The notes beneath the pieces were generated by a model. It saw only the letters and a program-made list of their open reading frames with translations. It was not told the origin of the DNA and did no database searches. The translations under genes were made by a program, and so were the position numbers. Below are positions 35,323 through 43,363 of a stretch of DNA of 64,000 bases, one piece after another. The stretch is from an uncultured Hyphomonas sp. (lineage in GTDB: Bacteria; Pseudomonadota; Alphaproteobacteria; Caulobacterales; Hyphomonadaceae). Within the stretch, counting starts at the first letter, position 1. Each line of letters starts with the position of its first letter. The stretch covers positions 806,001 to 870,000 of the forward strand of contig NZ_OY787456.1 in assembly GCF_963678875.1 (NCBI RefSeq). The letters run 5' to 3'.

Positions 35323-36225
35323 TCAGATTTCTCCGAAGGCTTTCAGCGCAGCTTTGGCGATGGGCGCGCCCCATTCCTGCACGAAGTGGCCGGCGTCTTC
35401 GATAACCATCGGTTCGGGGCAGCGGCGGATCTGCGCGCGGAGTGTCTCCATGACGGGCGGCCCGAGCACCGGATCGGCGCCGCCGACGGCCATGAACGTG
35501 TCGCCATGCCAGTCCTGCGCCCACCAGGCCGCGGCCCGCTTCGATGTCTCCACGCCGTCCATGCCGGGTTCCACCATGACGAGGTCGGGGAAGCGGCGTA
35601 CCCCCGCCTTGTAGCTCGCATCCGGGAAGGGCGCGCCATAGGCCGCCGCTTCTTCATCGGACAGGACCGGTGTCCCGCGCTTCATCAGCGCGGCAACGTC
35701 CATGTCGGGCAGAGAGGCGCTGTAGGCTTTCCACGCATTGAAGCCTTCGCTTGGCGATGTGCCCGTTGCCAGCGTCGTGTTCATCACGATCAGCCGTTCG
35801 AACCGGTTCGGCATGTCCGGCGGAAGGGTCAGGCCCAGCAAGCCGCCCCAATCCTGGCAGACGAGCGTGATGTCCTTGAGGTCCAGCCGCTCGATCAGGG
35901 CCAGCATCATGTTGCGGTGAAAGTGGAAAGTGTAGGTTTCGTCCGCCACCGGCTTGTCGGAGCGGCCGAAGCCCAGCCAGTCAGGCGCGATCACGCGGGC
36001 GCCGGAATCGAGGAAGACCGGGATCATCTTGCGGTAAAGGTAAGACCAGGTCGGCTGGCCGTGCAGGCAGAGGTAGGTGCGCACGGCATTTTTCGGGCCT
36101 TTATCCACATAATGGACACGCAGGCCCTCATAGCCGGGCAAATCGTCGGCATAGTGCGGTGTGTAAGGCCAGCCGGGCAGGCCCTCGAAGCGGTCGTCCG
36201 GTGTCCGCAGGGCGTCTGTCATCAT
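35323..36225 (-). CDS. Haloalkane dehalogenase, DhlA-like (HLD-I)
   Basis: A 300-residue alpha/beta hydrolase that cleaves carbon-halogen bonds. Catalytic residues align with Xanthobacter DhlA: nucleophile Asp125 and halide-binding Trp126 in QDWGG, halide-binding Trp165 in FNAWK, acid Asp251 (GADPVLGPPVM) and base His280 (EDAGHFVQEWG); the oxyanion segment is HGQPTWSYLYRKM. The match runs the whole length, so HLD-I activity on small chloroalkanes is plausible, though substrate range must be measured. A small membrane protein gene follows after one base. Confidence 0.88.
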   Translation of the reverse strand: MMTDALRTPDDRFEGLPGWPYTPHYADDLPGYEGLRVHYVDKGPKNAVRTYLCLHGQPTWSYLYRKMIPVFLDSGARVIAPDWLGFGRSDKPVADETYTFHFHRNMMLALIERLDLKDITLVCQDWGGLLGLTLPPDMPNRFERLIVMNTTLATGTSPSEGFNAWKAYSASLPDMDVAALMKRGTPVLSDEEAAAYGAPFPDASYKAGVRRFPDLVMVEPGMDGVETSKRAAAWWAQDWHGDTFMAVGGADPVLGPPVMETLRAQIRRCPEPMVIEDAGHFVQEWGAPIAKAALKAFGEI

Positions 36226-36348
36226 GTATTTTGCCTCCCACCTTTGATTTCACGCTATTCCGGCTAGCTTGCCCTGAGCGTGTTTGTCCGGATCATTGCG
36301 CGAAATGGGCGGAATGTCCCGGCATCAAATTTGGAAAGGAGGGCCGGT

Positions 36349-36747
36349 ATGGCAAAAGTGATCGGTGTAGGCGGGGTATTTTTCCATTGCGCAGACGTCG
36401 AGGCAACGCGCGCCTGGTACAAGCGGGTGCTGGGGCTGGAAATCGACGAATATGGCGGATCGAGTTTTGTCCATGCCGACTCGGTGGCGCAGTTCCCGCA
36501 GGGGGCGCGGACGATCTGGGCGCCATTCAAATCGGGCAGCGACTATTTCAAACCTTCGAATGCGGACTTCATGATCAATCTCATGATCGACGATTTCGAG
36601 GGCATGCTGGAGCGCCTGAAAGCGGAAGGGGTGACCATGGAAGGCGAACCGATGATCGAATCCTATGGCAAGTTCGCCTGGGTGATGGACCCGGACGGCC
36701 GCAAGATCGAGCTCTGGCAGCCGGTCGAACCCAATCCGGCGGCCTGA
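36349..36747 (+). CDS. VOC (glyoxalase/dioxygenase-fold) family protein
   Basis: A 132-residue single-domain vicinal-oxygen-chelate protein with two beta-alpha-beta-beta-beta modules: VGGVFFHCADVEATRAWYKRVLGLE and the closing FAWVMDPDGRKIELWQP. His and Glu metal ligands are visible (FFHC, IELWQP). Substrate unknown. ATG 36349 is chosen because GGAGG lies upstream at proper distance; the frame opens earlier at 36280. Confidence 0.85.
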   Translation: MAKVIGVGGVFFHCADVEATRAWYKRVLGLEIDEYGGSSFVHADSVAQFPQGARTIWAPFKSGSDYFKPSNADFMINLMIDDFEGMLERLKAEGVTMEGEPMIESYGKFAWVMDPDGRKIELWQPVEPNPAA

Positions 36748-36756
36748 GCTTCGAGA

Positions 36757-37368
36757 TCAGAACCAGCCGGTAATCGTGTTCCAGGGGACCACAAAGACTG
36801 CAAGGCCGAACGCGCCGGCCGTTCCCGCAAACCCGGCCAGCATCAATGCGCCGTCCCGTGCCACGAGGGCGAGCCCGAACAGCACGATGGCCGTGCCCGG
36901 CGCCGCAACGGCGAATGGCACCAGTTCCAGCGGGATCATCAGCAATGAGAGCATCGAGACTGACAGGGCCGCGCCATAGGTGGCAATCCTGCCGGTTGCC
37001 CAGGTCAGGCGTTCGGTGATCATCCGGTCGATACGCTGCAGCCATGGTCTCACCCGGCTTCTCGCGTCTTCAAGCTTTGAGCATTCAATGCCTTGTTCCT
37101 GCACAATTTCCGGGACCCAGATATGGCGGGCGCCGAAGACGATCTGCAGGCTGAACAGCAGGATGATGGAGCCGACAAGGATCGGCAGGCCTGGAATGCC
37201 GCCGAGCGGCGGCACGGACACCAGCAGGCCGAGCAGCATGATGACCGGCCCGAACGACCTGTCCCCGAACATGTCGAGCAGGGCGCCGATCGTGACCTTG
37301 TCCCGGTCACAGTCCTCGATGGCGGTATCGAGCATGCTTTCTAATGGTTTGCTCCGGCTGGGGGCCAT
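36757..37368 (-). CDS. ExoD-family membrane protein
   Basis: A 203-residue inner-membrane protein of the ExoD family, first described for exopolysaccharide synthesis and alkali tolerance in rhizobia. The N-terminal cytoplasmic helix region (LDTAIEDCDRDKVTIGALLDMFGDRSFG) and the double GLLVSVPPLGGIPGLP segments are typical. About four membrane segments follow. ATG 37368 is preferred to the frame opening at 37401 because a purine-rich GAGGAG precedes it. Confidence 0.83.
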   Translation of the reverse strand: MAPSRSKPLESMLDTAIEDCDRDKVTIGALLDMFGDRSFGPVIMLLGLLVSVPPLGGIPGLPILVGSIILLFSLQIVFGARHIWVPEIVQEQGIECSKLEDARSRVRPWLQRIDRMITERLTWATGRIATYGAALSVSMLSLLMIPLELVPFAVAAPGTAIVLFGLALVARDGALMLAGFAGTAGAFGLAVFVVPWNTITGWF

Positions 37369-37427
37369 ATCTCCTCTCCGTTTGAAGGCATAACGTGCCA
37401 ACTCGCAGAGCGTTGCCGGAAAAACGC

Positions 37428-37464
37428 AAAAAAATGGCCGCCCGGCTTTGAATCCGAGGCGGCC
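37428..37464 (-). terminator. Terminator of the small secreted protein gene
   Basis: GGCCGCC (37436-37442) and GGCGGCC (37458-37464) pair; on the minus strand the hairpin is followed by a T-run (complement of A at 37428-37434). It ends the transcript of the gene at 37509-37805. Confidence 0.7.
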
Positions 37465-37508
37465 CGAGGAGAGGCTCTTGAGAGGTCGGCCGGGAAGCCG
37501 CGCCGTCT

Positions 37509-37805
37509 TTAGTCGCGTGCCGAACCCTTGCAGGTTTCGATGTCTTCAGCCGAGAGCTCGAACTTGTCGTTCTTGAAAGAGGTGATTTCGCCAGCCTTCT
37601 TCGCGATCTTCTTGCAGTCGCGCAGCGTGACTTTCTTGCGGTCCATTTCGCCTGTGCAGACGGTGCCTTCGCAGGACCAGACGGTGCCGATGACGGTCAC
37701 GCGCGGCTCATCAACCGGCTTTGCGGTTTCGAAGGTGAAGCTGTTGGCGAATGCAGGGGCGGCGAGGCCGAGGAAGGCGGCGCCAAGAATTGCGGAACGG
37801 AGCAT
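37509..37805 (-). CDS. Small secreted protein, CC_3452-like
   Basis: A 98-residue protein with a signal peptide (AAPAFANS cut site near 20) and a mature domain containing three cysteines (WSCEGTVC, then LRDC and ETC) and several Lys. It resembles the CC_3452-type small proteins of caulobacters and sphingomonads, of unknown function; this is from memory only. It is controlled by the same operator layout as the UrcA-like gene upstream. Confidence 0.65.
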   Translation of the reverse strand: MLRSAILGAAFLGLAAPAFANSFTFETAKPVDEPRVTVIGTVWSCEGTVCTGEMDRKKVTLRDCKKIAKKAGEITSFKNDKFELSAEDIETCKGSARD

Positions 37806-37833
37806 GGGAGGATGCCTTTTCGCTTATGGTTAT

Positions 37834-37873
37834 GTTCAGCGCCGGCAGCACGGTGATCACTCCGGCGCTGAAC
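37834..37873. promoter_or_regulatory. 12-bp inverted repeat in the leader of the small secreted protein gene
   Basis: GTTCAGCGCCGG (37834-37845) and CCGGCGCTGAAC (37862-37873) are perfect reverse complements with a 16-base loop, 29 bases before the ATG of the minus-strand gene. They carry the same GCGCTGAA core as the promoter operators nearby, in opposite orientation, so they may be an extra operator or an mRNA hairpin. Confidence 0.6.
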
Positions 37874-37913
37874 CAATAGATAGCGCTGAAAAATTCGTCA
37901 AGTGTTCAGCGCT
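37873..37913 (-). promoter_or_regulatory. Promoter with AGCGCTGAA-N14-TTCAGCGCT operator (small secreted protein gene)
   Basis: On the minus strand AGCGCTGAA (plus 37905-37913) is followed, after 14 bases containing a TTGACG -35-like box (plus 37896-37901), by TTCAGCGCT (37882-37890) and then TATTGG (37873-37878) 17 bases after the -35. The palindrome flanks the -35, a typical repressor or activator position. Confidence 0.6.
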
Positions 37914-37931
37914 TCTTGTTAAGCAGCTGCC

Positions 37932-38282
37932 TTATTTAAGGGCAGCCAGGATGCTGGCCGGCTGTTCGGTGCTGGCTGCGTAGAGGCGGGTCAGCTCCGG
38001 CGCGTCGATCTGGGCGACCGCCTGGGCGATGATGTCGGACACGCAGGTGGCGTCCACACGCGAGGCGCCAGCGACCGGGCGTGTGTAGCGGCAAGCGACA
38101 GTTGCTTGGTCCTGCACTGATTTCAGGACAGTTTCCGCTCCGGAAGCGGTGCCAAGGACAGACGCGTCATACTGTATGTCCAGCTGCAGGTTGCGCTCGA
38201 TTTCGGCGGAGGCGGGCGCCGCGAAGAGGGCTGCGCCGGCAAGGGTTGCACTGAGGGTGAGAGAGAGGGTGCGAGAGGTCAT
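37932..38282 (-). CDS. UrcA family small secreted protein
   Basis: A 116-residue protein with a signal peptide (to APASA) and the UrcA-type mature pattern: a Tyr-Asp lead-in, VQDQATVACRYTRPV and CVSDIIAQAVAQIDAPELTRLYAA, with two cysteines. UrcA proteins are abundant in caulobacters; their role is unknown. Its promoter shares an operator design with the next small gene downstream, whose promoter starts just after this gene's stop. Confidence 0.83.
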   Translation of the reverse strand: MTSRTLSLTLSATLAGAALFAAPASAEIERNLQLDIQYDASVLGTASGAETVLKSVQDQATVACRYTRPVAGASRVDATCVSDIIAQAVAQIDAPELTRLYAASTEQPASILAALK

Positions 38283-38336
38283 GGGAGGAAACCTTTTTGC
38301 GTTGGATGGGTGTGACCCGGTGAAGCCACAAGGCAG

Positions 38337-38376
38337 AGAATATGACCGCTGAACAAAATGTCAATCATTCAGCGCT
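38337..38376 (-). promoter_or_regulatory. Promoter with AGCGCTGAA-N14-TTCAGCG operator (urcA-like gene)
   Basis: On the minus strand the order is AGCGCTGAA (plus 38368-38376), TTGACA (-35, plus 38359-38364), TTCAGCG (38347-38353) and TATTCT (-10, plus 38337-38342), with a 16-base spacer. The two arms are 14 bases apart, exactly as in the neighbouring promoter. Both -35 and -10 are close to the sigma-70 consensus. Confidence 0.7.
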
Positions 38377-38519
38377 TATAATTTTTCTAATCCCATAATT
38401 TAGTTTGCCGCTTGCCCCGGCGGCACAAATTGCCGTGGGCCTGTGCCTCGATATGCTGTCGTCAAAAGGCTTTACGAAACGGGGCCGCAAGAGCGGCTGA
38501 GGTCAGGAGGACGCGCGAC

Positions 38520-39830
38520 ATGGATTTCACTATTCCCCAGGAGATTGCCGACTATTTGGTGGTGCTCGACAAGTTCATCGAGGACGAGATCAAGCCGCTC
38601 GAGGAGCAGGACGACAATATCCGCTTCTTCGATCATCGCCGCGAATGGGCGCGGACCGATTTCGAGAATGGCGGCCTGCCGCGTCCGGAATGGGAAGAGC
38701 TTCTGGTCGAAGCCAAGCGCCGCGCCGATGCGGCCGGCCACCTGCGCTACGCGCTGCCGAAGGAGTTTGGCGGCCAGGACGGCTCCAATCTCGGCATGGC
38801 CATCATCCGCGAGCACTTCGCCCGCAAGGGTCTCGGCCTGCACAACGACCTGCAGAACGAACACTCCATCGTCGGCAACTTCCCGCAGATCCTGATGCTG
38901 CGCGACTTTGCCCGTCCGGACCAGCGCCACCTTGCGGACGCGGCCCTGAAGGGTGAGTTCAAGGCCTGTTTCGGCCTGACCGAGCCGCATCACGGTTCCG
39001 ACGCGACGCACATGGAAACCCGCGCCGTGCGCCACAAGAAAGACGGCAAGGATGGCTGGCTGATCAATGGCGAGAAGATGTGGATCACCGGCATGCACGT
39101 CGCGTCCCACATCATGCTCTTCTGCCGCACCAGCGGCGAGGACGGCGACGCGAAAGGCATCACCTGCCTGATCATCCCGGCCGATGACCCTGGCGTGATC
39201 ATCGAAGAGTATATGTGGACCTTCAATATGCCGACGGACCACCCGCGCCTGACCATCAAGGATGTCTGGGTGCCGGAAGACGCCGTGTTCGGCCCGCCGG
39301 AAGGGGGCCTCGCGCTCGCCCAGCACTTCGTTCACGAAAACCGTATCCGCCAGGCGGCCAGCTCGGTCGGCGCAGCGATGTACTGCATCACCGAAGCGGT
39401 GAACTACGCCAATGAGCGCCGTCCGTTCGGCAAGCCGCTGTCGGTGAACCAGGCGATCCAGTTTCCGCTGGTCGAACAGGCGACCGAAGCGGAAATGCTG
39501 CGCCTCTTCATCTTCAAGACGGCATGGGAAATTGACCAGATGTCCAAGCCGGAAGTGGCCATCAAGCTCTCCGACAAGGTGTCGATGTGTAACTACAAGG
39601 CCAACCGGCTCTGCTGCGACGCGGCCGACCGGGCGATGCAGGTGCATGGCGGCATTGGCTATTCCCGCCACAAGCCGTTCGAGCACATCTACCGCCACCA
39701 CCGCCGTTACCGCATCACCGAAGGCTCGGAAGAGATCCAGATGCGCAAGGTCGCCGGTCACCTGTTCGGCTTCATGGGCCCGAACAAGGGCAAGAACCGC
39801 AACGAACCGTTCGATTTCGCGGTCCGCTGA
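38520..39830 (+). CDS. Acyl-CoA dehydrogenase
   Basis: A 436-residue flavoprotein of the long ACAD type. It has an N-terminal helical domain (MDFTIPQEIADYLVVLDKFI), central MWITGMHVASHIMLF, and C-terminal catalytic-region motif HRRYRITEGSEEIQMRKVAG. The size and sequence fit ACAD10/11-like or novel aliphatic enzymes rather than FadE. ATG 38520 follows AGGAGG at proper spacing. Substrate chain length unknown. Confidence 0.87.
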   Translation: MDFTIPQEIADYLVVLDKFIEDEIKPLEEQDDNIRFFDHRREWARTDFENGGLPRPEWEELLVEAKRRADAAGHLRYALPKEFGGQDGSNLGMAIIREHFARKGLGLHNDLQNEHSIVGNFPQILMLRDFARPDQRHLADAALKGEFKACFGLTEPHHGSDATHMETRAVRHKKDGKDGWLINGEKMWITGMHVASHIMLFCRTSGEDGDAKGITCLIIPADDPGVIIEEYMWTFNMPTDHPRLTIKDVWVPEDAVFGPPEGGLALAQHFVHENRIRQAASSVGAAMYCITEAVNYANERRPFGKPLSVNQAIQFPLVEQATEAEMLRLFIFKTAWEIDQMSKPEVAIKLSDKVSMCNYKANRLCCDAADRAMQVHGGIGYSRHKPFEHIYRHHRRYRITEGSEEIQMRKVAGHLFGFMGPNKGKNRNEPFDFAVR

Positions 39831-39934
39831 TTTGCGGAAAATTCTTCGCGCAAGGCGCGAAGGGTTAACAACCGGGTAACCAAGTTAACGCACTCCTCAG
39901 TCTGACAAACTGCCAGGCTGAGGAGTCTCCGCCC

Positions 39935-41848
39935 ATGTCTCTGCTCGAGCGTGTTGTTCGTGCACATCGTTGCCGTTCTACCCACCACTATATCGCACTC
40001 GATGCCCTTTCGCTGATTGGCGGGGAGCAGGGGGAGGCCTGGAAGGCCATCTTCCTGGTCCATCACGAGCACCTGCTGGAAGGTGCAAAGGCGCCTGATG
40101 CGAAGTTCAAGGACTTCAAGAATCACGTTTGCCACGTGAATGAAGGCCGTTGGGGCGGCGCCCCCGACAAGGCGACGGAATGGTATGCCCGGTCTGTCGA
40201 ACTTCTCCGTGCGAAGAAGTGGAGCAAGGCGGCTTATGCGCTGGGCGTGCTGAGCCACTACTACGCCGATCCGATCCAGCCTTTCCACACCGGTCAGACC
40301 GAGGAAGAAGGCGTCATCCACCGCGCCGTCGAGTGGTCCATCGCCAAGAGCCGCGACGTGATCGACGAGATGATCGAGGCGAACGGCTATCCGGACATTC
40401 AGGTTCCGGACGGGCTTGGCTTCGTGGCCGACATGGTTGTGGAAGGTGCCACCCTGTCGAACACTTACTATAACACCTTCATCGACCATTATGACCTGGA
40501 ACGCGGCGTGGCCCATCCGCCGTCCGGTCTCGATGAGACGATGCGCGAAGGCATTGCCGAACTCGTCGCCTACGCCACGGCGGGCTTCGCCGCGCTGCTG
40601 ACGCAGGCTGTCGAGGAAGCCGCCGTCGCGCCGCCGAAAGCCCATCTGACGCTGCAGGGCTATATCGAGACGCTCGACATTCCACTCCGCTGGATCACGG
40701 CCAAACTCGCCGATGTGAACGATCGCGCGCAGGTCGAGCGGATGTACAAGGAGTTCAAGAAGACCGGCAAGGTCATCAAGACCCTGCCCGAAGACGACAA
40801 GATCATCCGCAAGAAGCATGCGGCGCAGGTGCTCCGTGTGCCTCTGAAGGAACTCGACAAGCAGGAAATCCGCTCGGTTGGCACGGCGCATGTGCCGCTG
40901 GCAGGGGAGGCGCCTGTCGCCGTGGAGGAACCCGAAGCCGAAACCACCGAAGAAGAGATCATCCTCGACGAGGTTGTTGAGACTGAAGCTGAGGAGATCG
41001 AAGCAGAGGTCGAGGCGACCGAGACCGAAGAGGCTGAGGAAGAGCTGATCCTCGACGAGGAGGATCTTGCGGCCATCGAAGCGGCAGGGCTCGACGTGGA
41101 CGGCGAGGCTGAGCTCAGCGCTGGCGATGACGAGGACGAAGACGACGAAGCGTATGAGTCCGACGAAGACGAGGATGAATACGAGGACGACGAAGAAGAC
41201 GACGACGACTTCGACGACGAAGATGATGACGACGAGGAATACGACGAAGACGAGGACGATGAGGAATACGACGAGGATGATGAGTCCGACGAGTATGACG
41301 AAGACGACGAAGATGACGACGAAGCCGAGGAGTATGACGACTCTGCCGTAGAGGAATCCGGTGACGAGGTGGAAGAGGTTGCCGCGTCAGAGGAAGAGGA
41401 TGCGCCCGCCGATGCGCCGCATGTCCGCGGCTCCGGCCTGACGCGGGAGCACCCGGTCGTCGATGCGCCGTCCATCGGTCCCAAGACCGCCGCGCGCCTC
41501 GAAGAGGTCGGCATCTACACGATCGGCGATCTTCTCGACTGCGATATCGAAGAGACGGCCTTCATGCTGGACGTCCACTACATCGACTCCGAGACCCTGC
41601 GTGACTGGCAGGACCAGACGAAGCTGATGATGGAAGTGCCGGGCCTGCGTGTGCACGACGTGCAGATCATGGTCGGTGCCGGCATCCGCACCAGCAAGGA
41701 ACTGGCCGAAGCGCCTGCGCGCACCCTGTTCCTTCTGGCCACGGAATTCCTGAACTCGCCGGAAGGCGAGCGCGTCCGCCGCGGCGACGACCTCTTCATG
41801 GAAGAGGAAGTCGAAGAGTGGATCGAACGCGCCCGCGACGCGGCCTAG
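39935..41848 (+). CDS. Phospholipase C/S1-like, acidic linker and DUF4332 fusion protein
   Basis: A 637-residue protein in three parts. Residues 1-~300 resemble zinc-dependent phospholipase C/P1-nuclease: THHYIALDAL, HHEHLLEGAKAPD, HVCHV and LSHYYADPIQPFHTGQ supply the His/Asp ligands. Residues ~328-492 are a nearly pure Asp/Glu tract (DDDDFDDEDDDDEEYDED style). Residues ~497-637 are a DUF4332 region with a helix-hairpin-helix (VVDAPSIGPKTAARLEEVG). There is no signal peptide, so it acts in the cytoplasm if correct. The acidic tract may be a disordered spacer or a DNA mimic. Confidence 0.8.
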   Translation: MSLLERVVRAHRCRSTHHYIALDALSLIGGEQGEAWKAIFLVHHEHLLEGAKAPDAKFKDFKNHVCHVNEGRWGGAPDKATEWYARSVELLRAKKWSKAAYALGVLSHYYADPIQPFHTGQTEEEGVIHRAVEWSIAKSRDVIDEMIEANGYPDIQVPDGLGFVADMVVEGATLSNTYYNTFIDHYDLERGVAHPPSGLDETMREGIAELVAYATAGFAALLTQAVEEAAVAPPKAHLTLQGYIETLDIPLRWITAKLADVNDRAQVERMYKEFKKTGKVIKTLPEDDKIIRKKHAAQVLRVPLKELDKQEIRSVGTAHVPLAGEAPVAVEEPEAETTEEEIILDEVVETEAEEIEAEVEATETEEAEEELILDEEDLAAIEAAGLDVDGEAELSAGDDEDEDDEAYESDEDEDEYEDDEEDDDDFDDEDDDDEEYDEDEDDEEYDEDDESDEYDEDDEDDDEAEEYDDSAVEESGDEVEEVAASEEEDAPADAPHVRGSGLTREHPVVDAPSIGPKTAARLEEVGIYTIGDLLDCDIEETAFMLDVHYIDSETLRDWQDQTKLMMEVPGLRVHDVQIMVGAGIRTSKELAEAPARTLFLLATEFLNSPEGERVRRGDDLFMEEEVEEWIERARDAA

Positions 41849-43209
41849 AGCGGCGCGAACTCTGACGTGAAGTGCCGCATCATCGGCGGCTCTTTCACGA
41901 TTTTCAGGCCGCGCAGCTGGTCCTTCGCGGCAGCAAGTTCCTCGAAGACCTCGACGATATAGTCGGCATGCGACTGTGTGTAGACGCGCCGCGGCATCGC
42001 AAGGCGGACAAGGTCCATGCGTGCGGCTTCCTCGCTGCCATCGGGTTTGCGTCCGAACATCACAGTGCCGATCTCGCAGCCGCGGATGCCGCCCATCTCA
42101 TATAGTGCGCAGGCAAGGGCCTGGCCCGGATACTCCAGCGGCGGGATGTTGGGCAGGAAGGCGCGCGCATCCACGAACACGGCATGGCCGCCCGCCGGCT
42201 TCACCACCGGCACGCCCATCGCGTCCAGCTTCTCGGCAATGTAGGCATTCGTCCGTACCCGGTAGCGCAGGTAATCCTCATCGATGATTTCGGAGAGGCC
42301 CTGCGCAATGGCGTCGAGGTCCCGGCCTGCAAGGCCGCCATAGGTCGGGAAGCCTTCGGTCTGGATCAGCAGGGTGCGGGCGCGTTCCGCCAGCGCATCG
42401 TCGCGCAGCGCAAGCCAGCCGCCAATATTGGCAAACGCATCCTTCTTGGCACTCATCGTCATGCCGTCGGCGACTTCGAACATGTCATGGATGATTGCCT
42501 TGATGCTGCGGTCCTGCTGGCCGGGTTCACGCAGCTTGATGAACCAGGCATTCTCGGCAAAGCGGCAGCCATCGATGAAGAAGGGCTTGCGGTAATGCTG
42601 CGCGATCTGCGCTGCGGCGCGGATGTTTTCGAGGCTGGCGGGCTGTCCGCCACCTGCATTGTTGGTGATGGTCATCATCACGGCCGGGACGGCGTCACGC
42701 TTCTCGCGCAGCAGGGCTTCCAGCGCTTCAAGGTCCATATTGCCCTTGAACGGATGATCAAGCGACGGGACCTTGCCTTCGGCACAAGGCAGGTCCACCG
42801 CTTCGGCGCCCGCCGCTTCGATATTGCCGCGCGTCGTGTCGAAATGCGTGTTCGACAGGATGATGTGGCCGGGTTTTGCGATCAGGTTGAACAGGAGGTG
42901 TTCGGCGGCCCGGCCCTGGTGCGTCGGGATGATGTGTTCGAAATCCATCAGGTCGCGCACCGCCGCCTCGAACCGGTAGAAGCTCGGCGCGCCGGCATAG
43001 CTTTCATCGCCCGTCATTACGGCGCCCCACTGCGCCGCGCTCATGGCCGATGTGCCGCTGTCGGTCAGCAGGTCGATGATCACATCGTCTGAATGCAGTT
43101 TGAAGAGGTTGTGCTTTGCCGCCTTCAGCAGGTCCGCGCGTTCCTCACGCGTTGTCATGCGGATCGGTTCGACCGATTTGATGCGAAAAGGTTCTATGAT
43201 GGTTTTCAT
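41845..43209 (-). CDS. Tryptophanase-like beta-eliminating lyase
   Basis: A 454-residue PLP lyase of the tryptophanase/tyrosine phenol-lyase family, which releases pyruvate and ammonia. The start EPFRIKSVEPIRMTTREER, THQGRAAEHLL, and Lys256 in TMSAKKDAF are family hallmarks. Residue Ile380 (RGCEIG) replaces the Arg381 that binds the phenol in tyrosine phenol-lyase, as in tryptophanase. ATG 43209 is chosen by GGAG at 8 bases; the frame extends further upstream. No tnaB or permease is adjacent. Its end overlaps the end of the acidic protein gene by 4 bases. Confidence 0.83.
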   Translation of the reverse strand: MKTIIEPFRIKSVEPIRMTTREERADLLKAAKHNLFKLHSDDVIIDLLTDSGTSAMSAAQWGAVMTGDESYAGAPSFYRFEAAVRDLMDFEHIIPTHQGRAAEHLLFNLIAKPGHIILSNTHFDTTRGNIEAAGAEAVDLPCAEGKVPSLDHPFKGNMDLEALEALLREKRDAVPAVMMTITNNAGGGQPASLENIRAAAQIAQHYRKPFFIDGCRFAENAWFIKLREPGQQDRSIKAIIHDMFEVADGMTMSAKKDAFANIGGWLALRDDALAERARTLLIQTEGFPTYGGLAGRDLDAIAQGLSEIIDEDYLRYRVRTNAYIAEKLDAMGVPVVKPAGGHAVFVDARAFLPNIPPLEYPGQALACALYEMGGIRGCEIGTVMFGRKPDGSEEAARMDLVRLAMPRRVYTQSHADYIVEVFEELAAAKDQLRGLKIVKEPPMMRHFTSEFAPL

Positions 43210-43363
43210 TTGGCTCACTCCGGGCTCGTTAAAAGTCCTGGAGGTGGCCCAAAAGGCTTCGCACACAGGACTTATCCTGCGCCGCGGTTGCCTCGCCTTG
43301 GGGACGCGACCGCGCTCAGCGCCTGTTGCAATATGTTTTCGATATCCAAACTGCCGCCAGGAT

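Noticed and set aside
40660..41514. A Ser-rich minus-strand frame over the acidic protein gene
   Set aside because: It is the reverse reading of GAC/GAA repeats, which gives poly-Ser. The plus frame is a conserved fusion protein.
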